Assembly: GCA_934513685.1 (NCBI GenBank)
Contig: CAKSWY010000007.1
Coordinates: forward strand, 1 to 64,000
Length of the DNA: 64,000 bases
Origin: an uncultured Oscillospiraceae bacterium
GTDB lineage: Bacteria > Bacillota > Clostridia > Oscillospirales > Ruminococcaceae
Direction of reading: 5' to 3'
Shown here in pieces: positions 52,715 through 61,276 of this stretch (its first letter is position 1; each line of letters starts with the position of its first letter). A program made the position numbers and the translations under genes. The notes beneath the pieces are model-generated. The model was not told the origin of the DNA. It was given only the letters and a program-made list of their open reading frames with translations, and did not search any database.

Positions 52715-54271
52715 TTGACACTGACCATCGTACAGGTGGTGGTGGCAATCGTTGTCTGTGCTGCGCTGGTGTGCGCCAGTTTTGTTGCTGGGTCCACCTA
52801 CCGCCGCAAGACCGCTGAGGCCAAAATCGGCAGCGCCGAAGAAGAGGCCATGCGCATTGTGAACGAAGCCATCAAAACCGCCGAACAGAAACGCAAGGAA
52901 GCCATTGTGGAAGCCAAGGACGAGGCCTTTCGCCTGAAGTCTGAGGCCGACAAGGAGATCAAGGAGCGCCGGGCGGACATCTCCCGCCAGGAGCGCCGCG
53001 TGGACCAGAAGGAAGAAACCCTGGACAAGAAAACCGCCCAGCTGGAGCGCCGGGAAGAAGAAGTGAAGGCCCGGGCCGAGCAGGTGGAAGCCCGCCTGGC
53101 CGAGGCCGAAGAGCTGAAGGCCCAGCAGGCCCAGAAGCTGGAGACCATCGCCGGTTTGACCGCCGAGGACGCCAAGCAGCTGCTGCTGACCCGCCTGGAC
53201 GGCGAGCTGACCCACGAAAAGGCCATGCGCATTTCCGCCTATGAGGCCGGCCTGAAGGATGAGATGGACAACATGGCCCGCGAGATGATCGGCCAGGCCA
53301 TTGCCCGCTGCGCGGCCGACCATTCCAGCGAAGCCACCGTGAGCGTGGTGCCGCTGCCCAGCGATGAGATGAAGGGCCGCATCATCGGCCGCGAGGGTCG
53401 GAACATCCGCGCCCTGGAAACCGCCACCGGCGTGGACCTCATCATCGACGATACCCCCGAAGCCATCACCCTCTCCAGCTTTGACCAGACCCGCCGCGAG
53501 GTGGCCCGCATGGCGCTGGAGAAGCTCATTGGCGACGGCCGCATTCACCCCGCCCGCATTGAGGAAACGGTGGAGAAGTGCCGCCGTGAGCTGGAAGTGA
53601 GCATGAAGCGGGAAGGCGAGCGCGCCGTGATGGAAGTTGGCCTGCACGGCATTCACCCCGACCTGGTGAAACTGCTGGGCCGTTTGAAGTACCGCACCAG
53701 CTTCGGCCAGAACGTGCTGAACCACAGCCTGGAAGTGGCCTGGCTGAGCGGCCTGCTGGCTGGTGAGATGGGTGTGAACGTCACCCAGGCCCGCCGCGCC
53801 GGCCTGCTGCACGACATCGGCAAGGCTCTGGACCATGAGATCGAGGGCAGCCACGTGCAGATCGGCGTTGAAATCGCCCGCAAGTACAAAGAGAACCCCG
53901 CCATCATCCACGCCATTGAGGCCCACCACGGCGACGTGGAGCCCAAAACGCCTCTGGCCTTCATCGTGATGGCAGCCGACGCCATCAGCGCTGCCCGCCC
54001 GGGTGCCCGCCGTGAAAACATGGAGAGCTACATCAAGCGGCTGGAGAACCTGGAGGACCTGAGCTGCAGCTTTGAGGGCGTGGAAAGTGCCTTCGCCGTG
54101 CAGGCCGGCCGCGAGGTTCGCATTATGGTGAAGCCGGACGCCGTGAACGACGACCAGCTGGTTCTGCTGGCCCGCGCCATCACCAAGAAGATCGAGGAAG
54201 AGCTGGATTACCCCGGCCAGATCAAGGTGAATGTGATCCGCGAGAGCCGCGCGGTGGAATACGCGAAGTAA
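52715..54271 (+). CDS. rny: Ribonuclease Y
   Basis: 518 aa. One N-terminal membrane helix (~3-25), a long coiled coil (~30-175), a KH RNA-binding domain (GRIIGREGRNIRALE, ~225) and an HD domain with LLHDIGKALDHE (~368). The membrane-bound endoribonuclease initiates mRNA decay in Bacillota and partners PNPase. The start is TTG 52715 preceded by GAGGAG; family length supports it. Confidence 0.97.
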   Translation: MTLTIVQVVVAIVVCAALVCASFVAGSTYRRKTAEAKIGSAEEEAMRIVNEAIKTAEQKRKEAIVEAKDEAFRLKSEADKEIKERRADISRQERRVDQKEETLDKKTAQLERREEEVKARAEQVEARLAEAEELKAQQAQKLETIAGLTAEDAKQLLLTRLDGELTHEKAMRISAYEAGLKDEMDNMAREMIGQAIARCAADHSSEATVSVVPLPSDEMKGRIIGREGRNIRALETATGVDLIIDDTPEAITLSSFDQTRREVARMALEKLIGDGRIHPARIEETVEKCRRELEVSMKREGERAVMEVGLHGIHPDLVKLLGRLKYRTSFGQNVLNHSLEVAWLSGLLAGEMGVNVTQARRAGLLHDIGKALDHEIEGSHVQIGVEIARKYKENPAIIHAIEAHHGDVEPKTPLAFIVMAADAISAARPGARRENMESYIKRLENLEDLSCSFEGVESAFAVQAGREVRIMVKPDAVNDDQLVLLARAITKKIEEELDYPGQIKVNVIRESRAVEYAK

Positions 54272-54292
54272 TTCCCTGCAAATATGCAGAAA

Positions 54293-54340
54293 GATGCCCT
54301 GCCCGGGCGGCCGGTTTCCGGTCTGCATCGGGCAGGGCAT
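54293..54340 (+). terminator. rny terminator
   Basis: A 12-bp stem (54293-54304 with 54329-54340) with an inner CCGG hairpin, followed by TTGTGTTTT. Confidence 0.75.
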
Positions 54341-54400
54341 TGTGTTTTGCGCGGGGCGGCGTTTTTCCACATTGCCGTCCCGTTTTGGTGGAAAACCGGC

Positions 54401-54429
54401 TTGTGCTCAGCGCCGCCATATCCTACAAT
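54401..54429 (+). promoter_or_regulatory. Promoter of the second lysR gene
   Basis: TTGTGC (54401-54406), 17 bp, TACAAT (54424-54429). Confidence 0.65.
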
Positions 54430-54502
54430 CAATATTGAGTTTTTCTGCAATGCCCGCGCGTTGCAGGTTTTAACCGGCACACCCAACGCCGCAGGAGGTT
54501 TT

Positions 54503-55450
54503 ATGAACTTTGCCAGCATGGATTACTTCATCATGGTTGCCCGTGAAAAAAGCTTCACCAAAGCGGCCCAGCGCCTGTACATCACCCAGCAGACGCTCAG
54601 CGCCCACATTGCCTCCATTGAAAAGGAACTGGGCTGTGCCCTGTTTGTGCGCCACGTGCCCCTGGAACTGACCTATGCCGGGCAGGTGTTTTTGAAGTAT
54701 GCGCTGGATTTTCAAAAGCGCCACCGGAGCATGGAGCAGGAATTCAACGACATTGCCCACCGCCAGCAGGGCCGCCTGCGCATCGGCATTGCCTACACCC
54801 GCGGCCATGCCCTGATGCCCCAGCTGATCACCGAGTTTCAGCGCCAGTACCCCCGTATGCAGGTGCATCTTCTGGAGGCCAGCAACAATACCCTGCACAA
54901 AATGCTGCTGGACGGCGAGCTGGACCTGGCCATTGCCTATTTTCCCGAGAACATCACCGGGCTGGAACTGGTGGATTTCTATCAAGAAGAGATCGTACTT
55001 CTGGCGGCCCGCAGCCTGCTGGATGAAATTTACGGCGACAAGGCCGACGAACTCATCCGCCAGGTGCGGGAGAGCGGCGACGTTTCCCTGCTGAGCGAGT
55101 GCCCCTTCTTGCTGAACGGCTTGAACGACGTGGCGGGCCAGCTCAGCCGCCGTCTGTTTGACGCGGTGGGCCTGAACCCCACCGTGCGGGCGCAGTCCAA
55201 AAACATTGAGACGCTGCTGGGCCTGTGCGTGCGGGGCGTTGGGGCCACCTTCAGCCCGGATACCCTGCTTCAGACGGCCCTGCCCCCGGAGCAGCTGAAG
55301 GGGCTGGAGGTATTCCATTTGAGCGGCAGCAGCAGCTATAAAATCCGCTTTGGCTACCGAAGCCAGACTTACCAGTGGAGCATGATCCAGAGCTTCATCC
55401 AGATCGCCCTCGCCATGTGGGGCGATCTGGGCAAACAGCCCCAGGCCTGA
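54503..55450 (+). CDS. LysR family transcriptional regulator
   Basis: 315 aa. Helix-turn-helix at ~15-40 (SFTKAAQRLYITQQTLSAHI) and a LysR effector domain (RLRIGIAYTRGHALMPQLI; GELDLAIAYFPEN). CAGGAGG precedes the ATG. It is flanked by rny and a terminator, with no divergent gene, so its target cannot be read from context. Confidence 0.92.
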   Translation: MNFASMDYFIMVAREKSFTKAAQRLYITQQTLSAHIASIEKELGCALFVRHVPLELTYAGQVFLKYALDFQKRHRSMEQEFNDIAHRQQGRLRIGIAYTRGHALMPQLITEFQRQYPRMQVHLLEASNNTLHKMLLDGELDLAIAYFPENITGLELVDFYQEEIVLLAARSLLDEIYGDKADELIRQVRESGDVSLLSECPFLLNGLNDVAGQLSRRLFDAVGLNPTVRAQSKNIETLLGLCVRGVGATFSPDTLLQTALPPEQLKGLEVFHLSGSSSYKIRFGYRSQTYQWSMIQSFIQIALAMWGDLGKQPQA

Positions 55451-55494
55451 ACCCTAGGCTTTCACTTTCAAAACCGTGTTCAGGATACAGCAAA

Positions 55495-55534
55495 CCGCCC
55501 CGCCGCAGATTTCTTTGCGGCGGGGCGGCTTTTT
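55495..55534. terminator. Terminator of the lysR gene
   Basis: A 13-bp stem (55495-55507 with 55516-55528), followed by five T. Confidence 0.9.
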
Positions 55535-55603
55535 GCGTTTTATCTGGCTTTTATGGGGCCAGCACAGGCTTTGCCACGCCAATCGGGCGTGGCCTTCGCA
55601 CAC

Positions 55604-56245
55604 TTACAGCATGGAATACCCGTAGCTGTTCACCAGCGCGTCGATCTTGATGCCCTGCTTGCACAGGGGGCAGTCATGGGCCGAATAGCTGGCGTAGTCC
55701 GGCAGGTCGCTCTGGGAATACAGGCTGTTCACCGGAATACCCTCGGGGCTTTTTTCCATATCGCTGTAAATGGCCGAGACGCCCACCACCGTGCCGCCGT
55801 AATACTGCACGCACTCCACGCTGCGGGCCATGGTTTTGCCGGTGCTCACCGAGGCCATCAGCACCAGAACGTGCTTGCCACGCACCATAGGCTGAATGTT
55901 CTCCCGGAAGATGAGCTGGCTGTTCGTGTTGTATTCCGGCTTGATAACGTAAATGGTCTGGTGCGCATTGATGGACAAGAAACCCGCCTCGGTCAGGGCC
56001 TGCGCCAGGCAGGTGCCGATCACCTCGGTGCCCTCCAGGCACAGAATGGTGTCCACAATGGTGGTGCTCATGTATTTTTTCACCAGCTCTTTGGCCACGG
56101 CCTGCGCCTCGCTCAAGCGGGTTTTCATGGTGGTCACATCAATGTAGTAATTGATGTGGCTGTGGTTGGTGGCAAAGTGGCCCGGCGCAATTTTCAGCGC
56201 CACATTCCCCTTGCGGATGGGCAGCTTGATCAGGTTCAGTTCCAT
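55604..56245 (-). CDS. Orotate-PRTase-like protein with degenerate PRPP motif
   Basis: 213 aa with a type I phosphoribosyltransferase-like fold: DTILCLEGTEVIGTCLAQAL, then the region that should hold the PRPP loop. Instead of the usual hydrophobics-Asp-Asp/Glu-Asp-x-x-T-T-G-G this reads VLVLMASVSTGKTMA, with the acidic pair replaced by Ala-Ser. A C-terminal CPLCKQG cysteine pair may bind metal. It may be a regulator or an altered enzyme. GGGAGGAG precedes the ATG. Single gene. Confidence 0.78.
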   Translation of the reverse strand: MELNLIKLPIRKGNVALKIAPGHFATNHSHINYYIDVTTMKTRLSEAQAVAKELVKKYMSTTIVDTILCLEGTEVIGTCLAQALTEAGFLSINAHQTIYVIKPEYNTNSQLIFRENIQPMVRGKHVLVLMASVSTGKTMARSVECVQYYGGTVVGVSAIYSDMEKSPEGIPVNSLYSQSDLPDYASYSAHDCPLCKQGIKIDALVNSYGYSML

Positions 56246-56313
56246 GGTTGCTCCTCCCTTTGTGCCGGCAGCCTGCGGCGGCTTTGCGCCCGCTGTCTGC
56301 CTTTCTTTTTTCT

Positions 56314-56343
56314 ATTATACACCAGCGCTGTGGGCATTTTCAA
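56314..56343 (-). promoter_or_regulatory. Promoter of the PRTase-like gene
   Basis: Minus strand TTGAAA (56338-56343), 18 bp, TATAAT (56314-56319). Between 56344 and 56520 nothing else was recognised. Confidence 0.72.
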
Positions 56344-56520
56344 TAAATTCCGCTTTGAAATCTGTGGATTGTTTATGCATCTATCAAACCTGCTGGTATT
56401 GCGAACCAAGTTCATCCCATGTTTTGAAGTATTTTGCTAAAACGACCTACCTCCCTGTTCAAAAGTATTGTTTGCCGCCGCCGTTTTTTGCTGCGAAGGC
56501 ATTTGCCTCTGCTACACCCT

Positions 56521-56712
56521 GGCTTCCCCTTGAGGGGAAGCTGTCGCCGTCAGGCGACTGATGAGGTGGCATCTTGCTGCCGCCTTCAGCTTATGGCAAT
56601 CACGGAACTTGCTGAGCGCTGGCCTTCGCAGTCTCACCTCCATTGGGCCACCCCAGTGATTCGCGCCCCACCTCATCCGGCCCTGCGGGCCACCTTCCCC
56701 TCAAGAGGAAGG
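56521..56712. repeat. MITE-like intergenic repeat
   Basis: About 190 bp with imperfect ~45-bp terminal inverted repeats. The left end carries CTTCCCCTTGAGGGGAAG and GATGAGGTGG (56523-56570); the right end carries their complements CCACCTCATC and CTTCCCCTCAAGAGGAAG (56669-56712). No reading frame. Sequences of this type are common intergenic repeats in Ruminococcaceae genomes. Confidence 0.8.
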
Positions 56713-56745
56713 CTTTTTTTATACCGTCCGCCGCTGTCTGCACGC

Positions 56746-56803
56746 AAAAAGGCCCCCGCAGGGGGCGCGCCCGTGGCTCGGGCGCCGCCTCTCTGCGAGG
56801 GCC
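56746..56803 (-). terminator. Terminator of the his operon
   Basis: GGCCCTCGCA/TGCGGGGGCC arms (56751-56760 with 56794-56803, one mismatch) enclose a GCGCCCGAGCC-type inner stem, followed on the minus strand by five T (complement of 56746-56750). Confidence 0.75.
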
Positions 56804-56829
56804 GCTTGTTTCTTTTGCAAATGCCGGGT

Positions 56830-57657
56830 TTACAGGGGCTGGTCCACAAAGCCGTCCTTGGTCAGCACGGCCACCGAGTCAAAGCCTGCCGCCTTGGCAG
56901 TGCGCATGGCCTCCTCGTAGCCCCACAGAATGCTGTCGGTGCTGTGGGCGTCAGCCGTGATGATGACCTTGCCGCCCAGCTTGCGCCACTCTTCCAGCAG
57001 GAAGGGCGCGGGGTAGAACTCATTGCGGAAGCCGCGGGCCACGCCGCCGGTGTTGATCTCCAGCACCGTGCAGTGCTTGATGGCCTGCCGCAGGGCGTTC
57101 AGGGCTGCCTCCCGGTAGCGGGGGCTGCTCTCGTTGAAGAACTCGCCCTTGCCGTTCAGCTTTTTGATCAGGTCGAAATGGCCCAGGATGGTGGGCTTTT
57201 TCTCCGCCACCTGTGCCACGCTGGCAAAGTAAGCCTCTGCCATTGCCAGACCGTCGCCGCCGAATTCCACATCCACGCAGGTGTGCAGGTCGCTCTCACG
57301 CCAGTCGATCTCGTAGTATTTGCCGGTCACCGGGCCGCGCAGATAATGCACGCTGCCGATCCAGTAATCGTAGCCGGTGGGGTCCTCATCCGAGAACTCA
57401 TCCCACTCAATGCCGCACAGCACATCCATCTTGCCCGCATACTGGGCCTTCAGGCGGTTGATCTCTCCCTTGTAGCGGGCGGTGCGGCTGGGGCTCATGC
57501 AATACTCCAGGTCGCAGGGGGTGTGGCTGTGGCCGGTGAAGCCCAGGGTGGTTACACCCTGCTTCCAGGCCGCCACGGCCATCTCCTGCAGCGAGCTCTG
57601 GCCGTCGCACAGGTTGGAGTGGTTATGGACAGACGAAGTCAGGCAAAGGTTACTCAT
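56830..57657 (-). CDS. hisK: Histidinol-phosphatase, PHP family
   Basis: 275 aa. PHP metallophosphatase with the N-terminal HNHSNLCDG, the GFTGHSH motif and later LGHFDLI and ITADAHSTDS metal ligands. It hydrolyses L-histidinol phosphate, the penultimate step of histidine synthesis, so HisB here needs only the dehydratase domain. It overlaps hisIE by 4 nt (ATGA). Last gene of the operon. Confidence 0.94.
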   Translation of the reverse strand: MSNLCLTSSVHNHSNLCDGQSSLQEMAVAAWKQGVTTLGFTGHSHTPCDLEYCMSPSRTARYKGEINRLKAQYAGKMDVLCGIEWDEFSDEDPTGYDYWIGSVHYLRGPVTGKYYEIDWRESDLHTCVDVEFGGDGLAMAEAYFASVAQVAEKKPTILGHFDLIKKLNGKGEFFNESSPRYREAALNALRQAIKHCTVLEINTGGVARGFRNEFYPAPFLLEEWRKLGGKVIITADAHSTDSILWGYEEAMRTAKAAGFDSVAVLTKDGFVDQPL

Positions 57658-58298
57658 TGCATTCTCTCCTGTTTCACTTTATGATCGACCACGTGGCGTT
57701 TTTCCAGCTCACGGGTAATATCTTCCACCGAAATTCCCAGTTCCACCATCAGCACCAGTACATGGTAGCACAGATCACTGATCTCAAACACGGTCTCTTC
57801 CTTGTCCCGCTTGCCGCCGGCAATGATGACCTCGGTGCACTCCTCGCCCACCTTTTTCAGGATCTTTTCCAGGCCCTTATCAAACAGGTAGGTGGTGTAG
57901 CTGCCCTCTTTAGGGTTGGTCTTGCGGCCCTTGATCAGCTCATACAGCCCCTCGTAGGTGAACTGCTTCAGCTCCTCGCTCACATACACCGGCTGGAAGA
58001 AGCAGCTCTCGGCGCCGGTATGGCAGGCAGGCCCGTCCTTGACCACCTCCACCACCAGGGCGTCGGCGTCGCAGTCGGCGGTGATGCTCACCACCCGCTG
58101 CACGTTGCCACTGGTTTCGCCCTTGCGCCAGATCTCCTGGCGGCTGCGGCTCCAGAACACGGTGCGGCCCTCGGCAATGGTCAGGGCCAGAGTCTCCGCG
58201 TTCATATAAGCCAGGGTCAGCACCTGCTTGGTGTAGTGGTCCTGCACAATGGCAGGAATCAGGCCCTTTTCGTCAAACTTCAGCTTCAGATTTTCCAT
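57654..58298 (-). CDS. hisIE: Bifunctional phosphoribosyl-AMP cyclohydrolase / phosphoribosyl-ATP pyrophosphatase
   Basis: 214 aa. HisI domain (~1-110; FWSRSRQEIWRKGETSG, DCDADAL, GPACHTGAESCF zinc and Mg ligands) and HisE domain (~115-214; GEECTEVIIAG). Catalyses steps 2 and 3. The start ATG 58298 is eight bases after GAGGA; the GTG at 58313 overlaps that site. An internal promoter lies ~85 bp upstream. Confidence 0.96.
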   Translation of the reverse strand: MENLKLKFDEKGLIPAIVQDHYTKQVLTLAYMNAETLALTIAEGRTVFWSRSRQEIWRKGETSGNVQRVVSITADCDADALVVEVVKDGPACHTGAESCFFQPVYVSEELKQFTYEGLYELIKGRKTNPKEGSYTTYLFDKGLEKILKKVGEECTEVIIAGGKRDKEETVFEISDLCYHVLVLMVELGISVEDITRELEKRHVVDHKVKQERMQ

Positions 58299-58383
58299 CG
58301 TTGTGTTCCTCACAAAACGCCTGGCGGCACCGGAACCTCTGCGGGGCCGAACGGCCGCGTTCAGGCGGTACCACCATGATTCA

Positions 58384-58413
58384 AGTATACCATTTTACGC
58401 CCGGGAAAAGCAA
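58384..58413 (-). promoter_or_regulatory. Internal promoter before hisIE
   Basis: Minus strand TTGCTT (58408-58413), 18 bp, TGG-TATACT (58384-58389). The 213-bp gap 58299-58511 also carries a GGTGGTACCGCC sequence and GC-rich inverted repeats in the short leader. Confidence 0.65.
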
Positions 58414-58511
58414 CCACTTCCCGAAGCACTGCGTACATTTTTGTCTTTTCTCTCAAATTGTCCGGATGGGGTTCGCGGGCCGCGGGCTTTTCCTTCAAAT
58501 CCGCCCGCCGG

Positions 58512-59267
58512 TCACAGCCGCATTTCCATGCCCTGCTGGCGCAGGTACTCCTTCAGTGCCCGAATTTCCACCTGCCGGGTGTGGAAGATGCTGGCGGCCA
58601 AGCCCGCATCCATGCCCGGATGGCGGAACAGCTCGGCAAAGTCCTCCTTGCAGCCCGCGCCGCCGGAGGCGATGATGGGCACGTTTACCCGCCGGGCCAT
58701 GGCGTCCAGCATTTCCAGGTCGAAGCCGTTTTTCACGCCGTCGGTGTCAATGGAGTTCACCACCAGCTCGCCCGCGCCGTTTTTCACGCCCTGCTCGGCC
58801 CAGTCCAGCGCGTCGATGCCGGTGTTTTCCCGGCCGCCCTTGGCGAACAGGCAAAATTTCCCGTCCACACGGCGCACGTCCATGCTCAGCACCACGCACT
58901 GGTTGCCGTACTTCTGGGCCGCCGCCGGGATGATGCCCGGGTTGCGGATGGCCCCGGAGTTGACGCTGACCTTGTCGGCGCCGCATTTCAGCACCCGGTC
59001 AAAGTCCTCCAGCGTGTTGATGCCGCCGCCCACGGTGAGCGGGATGAACACCTCGCTGGCCACCCGGCGCAGAATGTCGGTGAACAGGCCCCGGCCCTCC
59101 ACGCTGGCGGTAATGTCGTAAAACACCAGCTCGTCTGCCCCGGCCTGATTGTAATAGCGGGCCATCTCCACCGGGTCGGCCATATCCCGCAGGCCCTGAA
59201 AGTTCGTGCCCTTCACCACCCGGCCGTCCTTCACGTCCAGGCAGGGAATGATGCGCTTGGTAATCAT
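58512..59267 (-). CDS. hisF: Imidazole glycerol phosphate synthase cyclase subunit
   Basis: 251 aa (beta/alpha)8 barrel. Catalytic D11 (PCLDVKDGRVVKG) and the second aspartate in VNSIDTDGVKNGFD. Uses ammonia from HisH to form IGP and AICAR. GAGGAGG precedes the ATG; 20 bp after hisA. Confidence 0.97.
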   Translation of the reverse strand: MITKRIIPCLDVKDGRVVKGTNFQGLRDMADPVEMARYYNQAGADELVFYDITASVEGRGLFTDILRRVASEVFIPLTVGGGINTLEDFDRVLKCGADKVSVNSGAIRNPGIIPAAAQKYGNQCVVLSMDVRRVDGKFCLFAKGGRENTGIDALDWAEQGVKNGAGELVVNSIDTDGVKNGFDLEMLDAMARRVNVPIIASGGAGCKEDFAELFRHPGMDAGLAASIFHTRQVEIRALKEYLRQQGMEMRL

Positions 59268-59287
59268 ACGCTCCTCCTCTCGGTTGG

Positions 59288-60004
59288 TCAGCCCTGGGCC
59301 AGGCGAATGGCCCGGGCCAGATCCAGCCTGCCGGTGTACAGGGCCTTGCCCAGAATGGCCCCCCAGGTGCCCAGCTTGTCCAGCGTGACAAGCTCTTCTT
59401 CAAAGCTGATGCCGCCGCTGGCCGTCACCTTCAGGCCCTCGATCTTCGCAAGCTCCCGGTATAGTTCCAGATTGGTGCCCTGCTCGGCACCGTCCCGGCT
59501 GATGTCGGTGTAGATCACGGCCCCCACGCCCGCCTCGTGCAGGCGGCGGCAGAAGTCCACGCCTCGCTCCGCCGAAAGCTCCTTCCAGCCGTTCACGGCC
59601 ACATAGCCGTCCCGCGCGTCCACTCCAACGGCGATCTGGTCGCCGTACTTCTGGGCCATGCGGGCGGTAAAGTCAAAGTCCTTCACGGCAATGGTGCCCA
59701 GAATGCACCGGCCCACGCCCAAATCGAGATATTGGCGAATGCGCTCCTCGGTGCGGATGCCGCCGCCCACCTCGATGTACAGGCCGCCCTGCCGGGCCAA
59801 AGCCTCGATGGTTTTAAAGTTGGCCAGGGTGCCGTCCTTTGCGCCGTCCAGATCCACCACATGCAGGTTTTGGGCCCCCGCCTCCAAGAACTGGCGGGCA
59901 ATGGCGCAGGGGTCGGCGGAATATACGGTCATCTGGTCATAATCGCCCTGGTACAGGCGCACCACCTGGCCGCCCCGCAGGTCAATGGCAGGAAAAATCT
60001 GCAT
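59288..60004 (-). CDS. hisA: ProFAR isomerase
   Basis: 238 aa (beta/alpha)8 barrel, sister of HisF. D8 in FPAIDLRGGQVVRL and the later YTDISRDG aspartate are catalytic. Isomerises ProFAR to PRFAR. Start 60004 after GAGGAGG; the extra upstream frame is not coding. Confidence 0.97.
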   Translation of the reverse strand: MQIFPAIDLRGGQVVRLYQGDYDQMTVYSADPCAIARQFLEAGAQNLHVVDLDGAKDGTLANFKTIEALARQGGLYIEVGGGIRTEERIRQYLDLGVGRCILGTIAVKDFDFTARMAQKYGDQIAVGVDARDGYVAVNGWKELSAERGVDFCRRLHEAGVGAVIYTDISRDGAEQGTNLELYRELAKIEGLKVTASGGISFEEELVTLDKLGTWGAILGKALYTGRLDLARAIRLAQG

Positions 60005-60032
60005 TGTGTTCCTCCTCTTCTCTCTCCGGCGC

Positions 60033-60644
60033 TCACAGCTCGGCAAAGGCCTTCAACAGGCGCAGGCCGGTGTCGCCGCTCTTTTCCGGGTGGAACTGCG
60101 TGCCGTACACCAGCCCCCGGCGCACCGCACCGGTGACGGGCAGCTCGTATTCGCTGGTGGCCAAGGTGCTCTCGGCGCAGTTCTTGGCATAGTAGCTGTG
60201 CACGTAGTAAACGCACTCGCCCTCGTTCACATACTTGAACAGCGGGTCCTCCGGGCGGGTGAGGTGCAGGGCGTTCCAGCCGATGTGGGGCACCTTGAGG
60301 GCCTTGTTTTTCAAATCGTTCTCCAGCGGGCACACCTGGCCCGGAATCAGCCCCAGGCCCGCGTGTTCGCCGTATTCATAGCTTTTGTCAAACAGCAGCT
60401 GCATACCCAGGCAGATGCCCAGCAGAGGCTTTTTCTGCACCTGCTGCTTCAGCACCGGCACAAGGCCCGTCTCTTCCAACTTGCGCATGGCGTCGGCAAA
60501 GGCGCCCACGCCGGGCAGAATGATCCGGTCGGCGGCTTCCAGCCGGGCCGGGTCCCGGGTGATTTCATTTTCCAGCCCCAGATAAGAAAGGCTGGAGGAC
60601 AGGCTGAACAGGTTGCCCACCCCATAGTCGATCACTGCGATCAT
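60033..60644 (-). CDS. hisH: Imidazole glycerol phosphate synthase glutaminase subunit
   Basis: 203 aa class I glutamine amidotransferase. Nucleophile C78 in LLGICLGMQLLF, with His and Glu in GTQFHPEKSGD. Supplies ammonia to HisF. Start MIAVIDYGVGN at 60644 after AAAGGAA. Confidence 0.96.
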   Translation of the reverse strand: MIAVIDYGVGNLFSLSSSLSYLGLENEITRDPARLEAADRIILPGVGAFADAMRKLEETGLVPVLKQQVQKKPLLGICLGMQLLFDKSYEYGEHAGLGLIPGQVCPLENDLKNKALKVPHIGWNALHLTRPEDPLFKYVNEGECVYYVHSYYAKNCAESTLATSEYELPVTGAVRRGLVYGTQFHPEKSGDTGLRLLKAFAEL

Positions 60645-60667
60645 GGCAATTTCCTTTCCTGTTTGGG

Positions 60668-61258
60668 TCACACCAGCAGGCCCTTGGTGCTGGGGATCTC
60701 GTTCTCCTTGCCCGGCTCGATGGCCACGGCCTGGCGCAGTGCCCGGCCCATGCCCTTGAACACCGCCTCCAGAATGTGGTGGCTGTTTTCGCCGGCCAGC
60801 TGCTTCAGGTGCACGGCGCTGGGGCAGCTGCGCACAAAGGCCAGCCAGAACTCCTTGCCCAGCTCGGTGTCAAACGTGCCCACCTTTTCGGTGGGCAGCT
60901 CCACCTGCCAGCCCAGATGGGCACGGCCGGAGAGGTCCACCGCGCACACCATCAGCACCTCGTCCATGGGCAGGATGAAGCTGCCGTAGCGGGTGATGCC
61001 CCGCATTTCGCCCAGCGCCTGCTGAAAGGCCTTGCCCAGGCAGATGCCCACATCCTCCACCGTGTGGTGGTCGTCCACCCAGGTGTCGCCCTTGCAGCAA
61101 ACGGTCAGGTCAAAGCTGCCGTGACGGCAGAACAGCTCCAGCATATGGTTCAGAAAGCCGCAGCCAGTGTCCACCTGATACACGCCCTTGCCGTCCAGTT
61201 CCAGCCGCAGGGTGATGTCTGTTTCGGCGGTTTTGCGCTTGATCTCTGCATTTCTCAT
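60668..61258 (-). CDS. hisB: Imidazoleglycerol-phosphate dehydratase
   Basis: 196 aa, monofunctional length. Manganese-binding HHTVED motifs and FLNHMLELFCRHG are conserved. The phosphatase step is done by HisK. 18 bp after hisC. Confidence 0.97.
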   Translation of the reverse strand: MRNAEIKRKTAETDITLRLELDGKGVYQVDTGCGFLNHMLELFCRHGSFDLTVCCKGDTWVDDHHTVEDVGICLGKAFQQALGEMRGITRYGSFILPMDEVLMVCAVDLSGRAHLGWQVELPTEKVGTFDTELGKEFWLAFVRSCPSAVHLKQLAGENSHHILEAVFKGMGRALRQAVAIEPGKENEIPSTKGLLV

Positions 61259-61276
61259 GGTCTGCTCCTTCCCGCC

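Noticed and set aside
58360..58380. GGTGGTACCGCC before hisIE resembles a T-box core
   Set aside because: The promoter -10 lies only ~10 bp upstream, so there is no room for Stem I or a specifier, and no terminator with a T run follows. Probably chance or a remnant.
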